From assembly GCF_964266745.1 (NCBI RefSeq), contig NZ_CAXWGX010000012.1, positions 1 through 64,000 on the forward strand: a stretch of DNA of 64,000 nucleotides. Reading direction: 5' to 3'. This document shows, one piece after another, positions 58,282-64,000 of the stretch (positions are counted from its first letter, which is position 1; every line of letters starts with the position of its first letter). The notes under the pieces were generated by a model. It saw only the letters and a list, made by a program, of their open reading frames with translations. It did no database searches and had not been told where the DNA came from. The stretch comes from Propionicimonas sp020161015. GTDB lineage: Bacteria > Actinomycetota > Actinomycetes > Propionibacteriales > Propionibacteriaceae. The position numbers were made by a program, and so were the translations under genes.

Positions 58282-59583
58282 CTTGTCTGGTACGCCGTCG
58301 GCGTCGTCGTCGCGGGCCTCCTCGGCCTCCACCTGGCGGTAGTGCCGGTTGCGCAGGCCGAGCACGACGGAGGCCAGGACGGCCGCCAGCACGGAGGCGG
58401 TGAGGATCGACACCTTGCCGATGTCGTCGTTCGGCGAGCCCTGGCCGAAGCTCAGTTCGCTGACCAGCAGCGAGACCGTGAAGCCGATGCCGCCCAGTAC
58501 CGCGATGCCGAACACGTCGATCCAGCCCAGGTCGGGGTCGAGGCGGGCGTGCCGCAACCGGGTGACCAGCCAGGTGGAGCCCGTGATGCCGACCGCCTTG
58601 CCCACCACCAGGCCCACGATGACGCCCAGCCCGAGCGGGCTGGTGACGGCAGAGAAGAAGCCCTGCCAGCCGCCGAGCGCCACGCCGGCGGAGAAGAACG
58701 CGAACACCGGGACGGCGACGCCCGCGGAGAACGGCCGGATCCGGTGCTCGAGGATGCCGGCCAGGCCGTGGTCGTGGTCACTGCCGGCCGGCGGCCGCAC
58801 GGGCACGCAGAAGGCCAGCAGGACGCCCGCGACGGTGGCGTGGACGCCGGAGGCGTAGCTCAGCACCCACGTGGCCGCGGCGAGCGGCGCCAGCAGCAGC
58901 CACGGCGCCCACCAGTGTCGGGCCAGGAAGCCCTGGAACCGGTACGCGACCACGGCGAACAGCGCCAGCGGGACGAACTCCGCGGCCAGGAGGGGAAGCT
59001 GGAGGTCCTTGGAGTAGAACACCGCGATGATGGCGATCGCGATCAGGTCGTCGGCAACGGCCAGCGTGAGCAGGAACGTGCGCAGGGCGGCCGGAAGGTG
59101 CGAACTGATCACCGCCAGCACTGCCAGCGCGAAGGCGATGTCGGTCGCCGCAGGGATGGCCCAGCCGGCCCGGGCCGCCGGGTCGGCCGCGGTGAACGCG
59201 ACGAAGATCACCGCGGGGACGGCCGCGCCGCCGAAGGCGGCGACCACAGGGACGAGGGCGGTGCGGATGTCCCTCAGGTCGCCGACCACGAACTCGTGCT
59301 TGAGTTCGAGGCCGACCAGGAAGAAGAAGACGGCCAGCAGCCCGTCCGCTGCCCAGTGGCCCAGGGACAGGTCGAGGTCGATGCCCAGCACCGTGCCGCC
59401 GACGTGGGCGTCGCGCAGCCCGAAGTACGTCTCGGGGGCCAGGTTGGCGAACAGCATGGCCGCGAGGGCCGCCACGAGGAGCAGGATGCCGCCGACCGAC
59501 TCCCGTCGCAGGATCTCGCGGACGCGGAGGAACTCTGCGTAGGCACCCCGCGCGAGGGTGACGGGGACCGGTCGGTTGCTCAC
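58270..59583 (-). CDS. nhaA: Na+/H+ antiporter NhaA
   Basis: This 437-residue inner membrane antiporter exports Na+ in exchange for H+. The ion-binding Asp178-Asp179 lie in LAVADDLIAIAII, and the unwound-helix pair Thr147-Asp148 lies in PAATDIAFALAVL, matching the E. coli residues. There are about 11-12 helices and an acidic tail. GTG 59583 is chosen because it overlaps the stop of the M13 peptidase gene (GTGA); longer in-frame sequence is the shadow of that gene. The C-terminal codons lie in a repeat. Confidence 0.92.
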   Translation of the reverse strand: MSNRPVPVTLARGAYAEFLRVREILRRESVGGILLLVAALAAMLFANLAPETYFGLRDAHVGGTVLGIDLDLSLGHWAADGLLAVFFFLVGLELKHEFVVGDLRDIRTALVPVVAAFGGAAVPAVIFVAFTAADPAARAGWAIPAATDIAFALAVLAVISSHLPAALRTFLLTLAVADDLIAIAIIAVFYSKDLQLPLLAAEFVPLALFAVVAYRFQGFLARHWWAPWLLLAPLAAATWVLSYASGVHATVAGVLLAFCVPVRPPAGSDHDHGLAGILEHRIRPFSAGVAVPVFAFFSAGVALGGWQGFFSAVTSPLGLGVIVGLVVGKAVGITGSTWLVTRLRHARLDPDLGWIDVFGIAVLGGIGFTVSLLVSELSFGQGSPNDDIGKVSILTASVLAAVLASVVLGLRNRHYRQVEAEEARDDDADGVPDKFTS

Positions 59584-61496
59584 CAGATCTTCACCCTCTC
59601 CTCCGTCGGCAGCCACAGGGCGTCGGCCTCGGTGACGCCGAACGCCGCATAGAACGACGGCAGGTTCCGGACGACCTGGTTGCACCGGAACTCCTCCGGC
59701 GAGTGCGGGTCGGTCGCGATCTGCTGGCGCAGCGCCTCGTCGCGGCGCTTGGTCTGCCAGGCCTGCGCCCAGGACAGGAAGAAGCGCTGGGGGGCGGGGA
59801 TGCCGTCGATCGGCCCGGGCTCGGCGTCGAGGGACAGCTGCCAGGCGTCGTAGGCGATCGCCGCGCCCCCGAGGTCGCCGATGTTCTCGCCGATGGTCAG
59901 CTCGCCGTTGACGTGCACGTCCGGCAGCTGCCGCGGCGCCAGGGCGGAGTACTGGCCGATGAGCGCGCTGGTCCGCTCGGTGAAGGCCTCGCGGTCCTGC
60001 GGCGTCCACCAGTCCCGCAGGCGTCCCTCGCCGTCGCACGTGGAGCCCTGGTCGTCGAACCCGTGCCCGATCTCGTGGCCGATCACCGCGCCGATCGCGC
60101 CGTAGTTCACGGCGTCGTCGGCTTCGAAGTCGAAGAACGGCGGCTGGAGGATGGCCGCGGGGAAGACGATCTCGTTGCGCAGCGGGTGGTAGTAGGCGTT
60201 GACGGTCTGGGGGGTCATCAGCCACTCCCAGGAGCGGATCGGCCCGGTGAGCTTGCCCAGTTCGTCACTGGTGTGGAAGTCGGCCGCCCGCAGGACGTTG
60301 CCCAGGAGGTCGCCGGGGGCGATCTCCAGCGCGGAGTAGTCCTTCCACACGTCGGGGTAGCCGATCTTCGGGGTGAAGTGGGCCAGCTTGTTCAGTGCCT
60401 CCGCCCGCGTGTCAGCGGTCATCCAGTCCAGGTCGGAGATCGAGCGGCGGTAGGCCTCGAGCAGGTTCGCCACGAGGGTGTCCATCCGGTCCTTGGCCGC
60501 CGGGGGGAAGTGCCGTTCGACGTACAGCTTGCCGACGGCCTCGCCGAGCGTGCGCTCGACCAGGTCCACACCCCGCTTCCAGCGCTCCCGCAGCTGCGGG
60601 ACACCCTGGAGGACCGTGCCGTAGAAGTCGAAGCGGGCCTGCACCAGCGGATCGGGCAGGTACGGCGACAGGGCCGACACCAGCGACCAGCGGCACCACT
60701 GCTTCCAGTCGTCCAGGCGGGACGCGGTGAGCAGGGCGGCGACCTCGCTGAAGAAGGACGGCTGCGCCACGATCACCTGGTCGACGGCGGGAACCCCCGC
60801 CGCCGCGAGCACCCGGGTCCAGGGGACGCCGGAGGCGTCGAGGTCGGCAGGGGAGGTCGGGTTGTACATCTGGCGCAGGTCGCGGGTGCGCACCTTGTCC
60901 CAGTGCAGGGCGGCGACAGCGGCCTCCAGCGCGACGATCGGCCCGGCACCGCTGGAGGTGAGACCGGCGAGGGTCAGCGTCTCGTCCACGTGGTCGCGGT
61001 AGGCCGACAGGATGGCCGCGTGCTGCTCCAGCCGGTAGTACTCCTCGTCGGGGAGTCCGATGCCGGACTGCCCGGCGAACAGCGCGTACCGCGTCGGATC
61101 GCCGGGGTCGGCGTCCACGTCCAGCCCGATCGGGGCGCCGGTGCCGCGCCGCAGGCTGCGTCCGAAGTAGTCGAGCAGGTCGTCCACCGTGCCGATGGCG
61201 TCGATCTCCGCGAGCAACGGGCGCAGCGGTTCCAGGCCGGCGGCGTCGATGCGCTCGGTGTCCATGAAGCTGCCGTACATGTGCTCCACCAGGTACGCCT
61301 CCGTGCCGGGAGCGGAGCCGGACAGCCCGGTGACGATGTCGCGGATGGCCCGCTCGGAGGCGTCCCGCAGGTCGACGAAGGCGCCGGCGGCGTGCTTGTC
61401 CGCCGGGATCTCCACGTCGGCGAGCCACCGGCCGTTCACGTGGCGGAAGAGGTCGTCCTGGGGCCGGACGGTCGGGTCGAGGTCGAAGCTGGTCAC
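59580..61496 (-). CDS. M13-family (neprilysin/PepO-like) zinc metallopeptidase
   Basis: This 638-residue protease belongs to family M13. The zinc site HEIGH (474-478) with catalytic Glu475 lies in AVIGHEIGHGFDDQGS, the third ligand Glu537 lies in GENIGDLGG, and the substrate-binding NAYYHP motif is upstream. The N-terminal half is the helical domain that limits substrates to short peptides. There is no signal peptide or membrane anchor, so it may act in the cytoplasm or leave by another route. The GTG start lies 6 bases after TAGCCT. It is coupled to nhaA by GTGA. Confidence 0.9.
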   Translation of the reverse strand: MTSFDLDPTVRPQDDLFRHVNGRWLADVEIPADKHAAGAFVDLRDASERAIRDIVTGLSGSAPGTEAYLVEHMYGSFMDTERIDAAGLEPLRPLLAEIDAIGTVDDLLDYFGRSLRRGTGAPIGLDVDADPGDPTRYALFAGQSGIGLPDEEYYRLEQHAAILSAYRDHVDETLTLAGLTSSGAGPIVALEAAVAALHWDKVRTRDLRQMYNPTSPADLDASGVPWTRVLAAAGVPAVDQVIVAQPSFFSEVAALLTASRLDDWKQWCRWSLVSALSPYLPDPLVQARFDFYGTVLQGVPQLRERWKRGVDLVERTLGEAVGKLYVERHFPPAAKDRMDTLVANLLEAYRRSISDLDWMTADTRAEALNKLAHFTPKIGYPDVWKDYSALEIAPGDLLGNVLRAADFHTSDELGKLTGPIRSWEWLMTPQTVNAYYHPLRNEIVFPAAILQPPFFDFEADDAVNYGAIGAVIGHEIGHGFDDQGSTCDGEGRLRDWWTPQDREAFTERTSALIGQYSALAPRQLPDVHVNGELTIGENIGDLGGAAIAYDAWQLSLDAEPGPIDGIPAPQRFFLSWAQAWQTKRRDEALRQQIATDPHSPEEFRCNQVVRNLPSFYAAFGVTEADALWLPTEERVKIW

Positions 61497-61502
61497 CCCG
61501 AA

Positions 61503-61508
61503 AGGCTA
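61503..61508 (-). promoter_or_regulatory. -10 box TAGCCT, leaderless start of the M13 peptidase gene
   Basis: On the minus strand TAGCCT is followed by six bases and then the GTG. It lies in the 65-base gap after korB. No hairpin terminator was found in that gap. Confidence 0.55.
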
Positions 61509-61561
61509 GCCGGTACTGCTCGCCGGGTCGCTCGGCTCGGCGTGGGCGCGGACAGCGTCCC

Positions 61562-62614
61562 CTAGACGGTCCAGGTGTCGCCGCCGGTGATCATCGCCTG
61601 GAGGCCGGCCAACCGCTCTTCCGGATCCTCGTGCACGGTGAGCTGTTCCCTGGCCAGGTCGTCGTAGGTCGGACGCTCCACGTCGCGCAGGATGCCGATC
61701 GGTGACGTGTGCAGTGCCTCGGTGTCGGTGAGCCGCGACAGGGCGAACGCCGTCCCCGGGTCGTCGGCGTGCGCGTCGTGCACCAGGACGTTCCCCAGGC
61801 CCACCTCGGCGACGTCGACGATGCGCAGCGTGCCGTCCGGGCCGCGGACGACGCCGCGGGAGCCGTCCTGTCCGAACGTGATGGGCTCGCCGTGGCGCAG
61901 CGGGATCAGCCCGCCGTCCGCGCCCTTGAGGGCGTCGAAGGCGCCGTCGTTGAAGATCGGGCAGTTCTGGTAGATCTCGACGATCGAGGCGCCGCGGTGG
62001 CTGATCGCTGCGGTGAGCACCTCGGTGAGGTGCGCCCGGTGCGAGTCCACCGTCCGCGCGACGAAGGTCGCCTCCGCGCCCAGCGCGAGCGACAGCGGGT
62101 TGAACGGGCGGTCCACGGAGCCGGCCGGGGTCGACTTCGTCACCTTGCCCTGCTCGGACGTGGGCGAGTACTGGCCCTTGGTCAGGCCGTAGATGCGGTT
62201 GTTGAACAGCATGATCGTGATGTTCACGTTCCGGCGCAGCGCGTGGATCAGGTGGTTGCCGCCGATGCTGAGCGCGTCACCGTCGCCGGTGACCACCCAG
62301 ACGGCCAGGTCCGGGCGCGTCATGGCCACACCGGTGGCGATCGCCGGCGCACGGCCGTGGATCGAGTGCATGCCGTAGCTGTCGACGTAGTACGGGAACC
62401 GCGAGGAGCAGCCGATGCCGGAGACGATGACCGTGTTCTCCCTGCGGATGCCGAGCGTCGGCATCAGGCCCTGGAAGGTGGCCAGGACGGCGTAGTCGCC
62501 GCACCCGGGGCACCAGCGCACCTCCTGGTCGGAGGTGAAGTCCTTGCGGCTGAGCGGCGTGACGCTGAGCGGCACTCCGGCCAGGCCGGTGCCGGCCGGT
62601 GTGGTGGCGGTCAT
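61562..62614 (-). CDS. korB: 2-oxoacid:ferredoxin oxidoreductase, beta subunit
   Basis: This 350-residue subunit binds thiamine diphosphate and an iron-sulfur cluster and, with KorA, converts 2-oxoglutarate to succinyl-CoA while reducing ferredoxin. Cluster ligands include Cys35 and Cys38 in WCPGCGDY and Cys in GIGCSSRFPYY. The cofactor site is VTGDGDALSIGGNHLIHALR, then NVNITIMLFNNRIYGLTKGQ. ATG 62614 overlaps the korA stop in ATGA. 2-Oxoglutarate is preferred over pyruvate as substrate by likeness to actinobacterial KorB. Confidence 0.92.
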   Translation of the reverse strand: MTATTPAGTGLAGVPLSVTPLSRKDFTSDQEVRWCPGCGDYAVLATFQGLMPTLGIRRENTVIVSGIGCSSRFPYYVDSYGMHSIHGRAPAIATGVAMTRPDLAVWVVTGDGDALSIGGNHLIHALRRNVNITIMLFNNRIYGLTKGQYSPTSEQGKVTKSTPAGSVDRPFNPLSLALGAEATFVARTVDSHRAHLTEVLTAAISHRGASIVEIYQNCPIFNDGAFDALKGADGGLIPLRHGEPITFGQDGSRGVVRGPDGTLRIVDVAEVGLGNVLVHDAHADDPGTAFALSRLTDTEALHTSPIGILRDVERPTYDDLAREQLTVHEDPEERLAGLQAMITGGDTWTV

Positions 62615-64000
62615 TCCGCGTCCTCCTCGTCGATCAGGGCGACCAGGTCTGCCGCCAGCTCCGACAGCGAGATCGGCAGTCCCCGCACCCGGCTGTAGCT
62701 CTGGACGTCCACCAGGTAGGTGGCACGCAGCACCATGGCCAGCTGGCCCAGGTTCATCTCCGGCACGATCACGCGGTCGTAGGCACGCAGCACCTCGCCC
62801 AGGTTCGCCGGCAGCGGGTTCAGGTGCCGCAGGTGGGCGGTGGCGACCCGGCGTCCGGCAGTACGGACGCGGCGCGCGGCGGCGGAGATCGGCCCGTAGG
62901 TCGAACCCCAGCCGAGCACGAGGACCTTGGCGCGGCCACTGGGGTCGTCGACCTCCACCGGCGGCACGACGGCCTGGATGTTGTCGACCTTCTGCTTGCG
63001 CAGGTTCACCATGAACTCGTGGTTCGCCGGGTCGTAGGACACCGCACCGGTGCCGTCCGCCTTCTCGATCCCGCCGATCCGGTGCTCCAGGCCCGGGGTG
63101 CCGGGCACGGCCCAGGCGCGGGCCAGCTTGTCGTCGCGCAGGTAGGGCCAGAACCCGCCGTCGGGGCGGTTCGGCCCGGTCGCGAACGCCGGGTCGATCG
63201 GCGGGAGGGCCGCGAGGTCGGGCACCGGCCACGGCTCGGCACCGTTGGCGAGGTAGCCGTCGGAGAGCAGGATCACCGGGGTGCGGTAGTCGATCGCGAT
63301 CTTCACCGCCTCGTAGGCCGCCGCGAAGCAGTCGCCGGGCGACTGGGCGGCGATGACCGGCAGCGGCGCCTCGCCGTGGCGTCCGAACAGCGCCTGGGTC
63401 AGGTCGGCCTGCTCGGTCTTGGTGGGCATGCCGGTCGCCGGACCGGCCCGCTGGATGTCGCAGATCACCAGCGGCAGCTCGAGCATCACAGCCAGCCCGA
63501 TCGTCTCCATCTTCAGCGCCAGGCCCGGGCCGGAGGTCGCCGTCACGCCCAGCTGGCCGGCGAAGGACGCGCCCAGGGCCGCGCCGACGGCGGCGATCTC
63601 GTCCTCAGCCTGGAAGGTGAGCACACCGGCGTCCTTGGCCGCCGCGAGGTGGTGCAGCACGTCGGACGCGGGCGTGATCGGGTAGGCGCCGAGGAACAGC
63701 TGGAGCCCCGCCTTCGCCGCACCGGCCATCAGGCCGTAGGCGAGCGCACGGTTGCCGGACACCTGGCGGTAGGTGCCGGCCGGGGCCGGCGCGGGCGCCA
63801 CCTTGTAGCGGTTCGCGAACACCTCGGTCGTCTCGCCGAAGGCGTAGCCGGCCTTCAGTGCGGCGATGTTGGCGTCGCGTACCTGCGGCGCCGCGGCGAA
63901 CTTCTTCTCCAGGAAGGCGATCGTGCCCTCCACCGGGCGGTGGTACAGCCAGTCGAGCAGCCCGAGGGCGTACATGTTCTTGGTGCGCGCGGCGTCCTTG
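62611..64000 (-). CDS. korA: 2-oxoacid:ferredoxin oxidoreductase, alpha subunit (partial, 5' end outside window)
   Basis: This fused gamma/alpha subunit partners KorB. The visible 463 codons include the end of the gamma domain (KNMYALGLLDWLYHRPVEGT), a linker, and the alpha domain with LGAYPITPASDVLHHLAA, FQAEDEIAAVGAALGASFAG and TSGPGLALKMETIGLAV. The ATG at 63975 is internal: the frame stays open to the window edge and reads KDAARTKN just before it, as expected within the gamma domain. Roughly the first 150-200 residues are missing. Confidence 0.92.
   Translation of the reverse strand, partial: KDAARTKNMYALGLLDWLYHRPVEGTIAFLEKKFAAAPQVRDANIAALKAGYAFGETTEVFANRYKVAPAPAPAGTYRQVSGNRALAYGLMAGAAKAGLQLFLGAYPITPASDVLHHLAAAKDAGVLTFQAEDEIAAVGAALGASFAGQLGVTATSGPGLALKMETIGLAVMLELPLVICDIQRAGPATGMPTKTEQADLTQALFGRHGEAPLPVIAAQSPGDCFAAAYEAVKIAIDYRTPVILLSDGYLANGAEPWPVPDLAALPPIDPAFATGPNRPDGGFWPYLRDDKLARAWAVPGTPGLEHRIGGIEKADGTGAVSYDPANHEFMVNLRKQKVDNIQAVVPPVEVDDPSGRAKVLVLGWGSTYGPISAAARRVRTAGRRVATAHLRHLNPLPANLGEVLRAYDRVIVPEMNLGQLAMVLRATYLVDVQSYSRVRGLPISLSELAADLVALIDEEDAE

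Noticed and set aside
61562..62614. korAB as a pyruvate:ferredoxin oxidoreductase
   Set aside because: The gamma/alpha fusion with a separate beta subunit of 350 residues fits actinobacterial 2-oxoglutarate enzymes better. It was not excluded by experiment.
63973..63975. ATG as the korA start
   Set aside because: The frame is open to the window edge and the codons just before it read like the gamma domain, so the gene is cut by the window.

Overview
The window is a very GC-rich chromosomal segment of an actinobacterium. I would guess a relative of the Propionibacteriaceae, but this is a guess from gene content and order and was not tested. The supporting signs are many GTG starts, TANNNT -10 boxes sitting 6-8 nt before start codons (leaderless transcription), a complete 14-gene nuo operon, menaquinone rather than ubiquinone genes, DUF3618 and DUF6297 family proteins, and a ferredoxin-type 2-oxoglutarate oxidoreductase. 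No prophage, transposase, integrase or CRISPR array is visible. Genes are tightly packed, often with ATGA/GTGA start-stop overlaps, and only two gaps exceed 300 bases.

Layout. 1-2.1 kb: a perfect palindrome, a K+ channel with an RCK domain, a Bcp peroxiredoxin and a DUF3618 protein. 2.1-5.9 kb: an alpha-glucoside-type ABC importer (binding protein plus two permeases, no ATPase) behind a LacI-like operator. 5.9-10 kb: an orphan sugar-binding lipoprotein, tRNA-Lys(CTT), an MFS transporter and a trypsin-like lipoprotein. 10-12.6 kb: a YtcJ-type amidohydrolase and alanine dehydrogenase. 12.7-14.7 kb: an FMN riboswitch controlling a RibXY-type riboflavin importer. 14.8-18.8 kb: dCMP deaminase, a two-component pair with an unusual two-module kinase, and a lytic transglycosylase-like protein. 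18.9-23.5 kb: menE-menA-menC-menD. 23.5-28.3 kb: a TauE-like permease, a GntR regulator, a TM0106-type nuclease, menG and an ABC ATPase. 28.3-36.1 kb: a DUF6297 membrane protein, a repeat-rich spacer with a HAD gene remnant, a CPBP protease, a SWIM/SNF2 ATPase, an unknown wHTH-like protein and a PHB-depolymerase-like esterase. 36.1-38.8 kb: menF and menJ, divergent. 38.85-54.3 kb: nuoA-N. 54.3-58.2 kb: polyprenyl diphosphate synthase, NDH-2 and an amidase. 58.2-64 kb: paired 32-base repeats, nhaA, an M13 metallopeptidase, korB and korA (cut by the window edge).

How the genes work together. Much of the window builds one respiratory system. MenF, MenD, MenC, MenE, MenA and MenG make the naphthoquinone, the polyprenyl synthase makes its side chain, and MenJ probably saturates that chain. 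NuoA-N and NDH-2 both feed electrons into the quinone. KorAB supplies reduced ferredoxin from the TCA cycle and the RibXY importer supplies flavin. menB and menH are not in the window.

The most unusual signals are a dispersed palindrome family whose two copies covary in a way that fits + strand RNA; a HAD phosphatase remnant cut off beside one copy; a 16-codon ORF joined by ATGA overlaps at both ends between menJ and nuoA; and a histidine kinase with two membrane and two kinase-like modules. I found no convincing wholly new multigene system.
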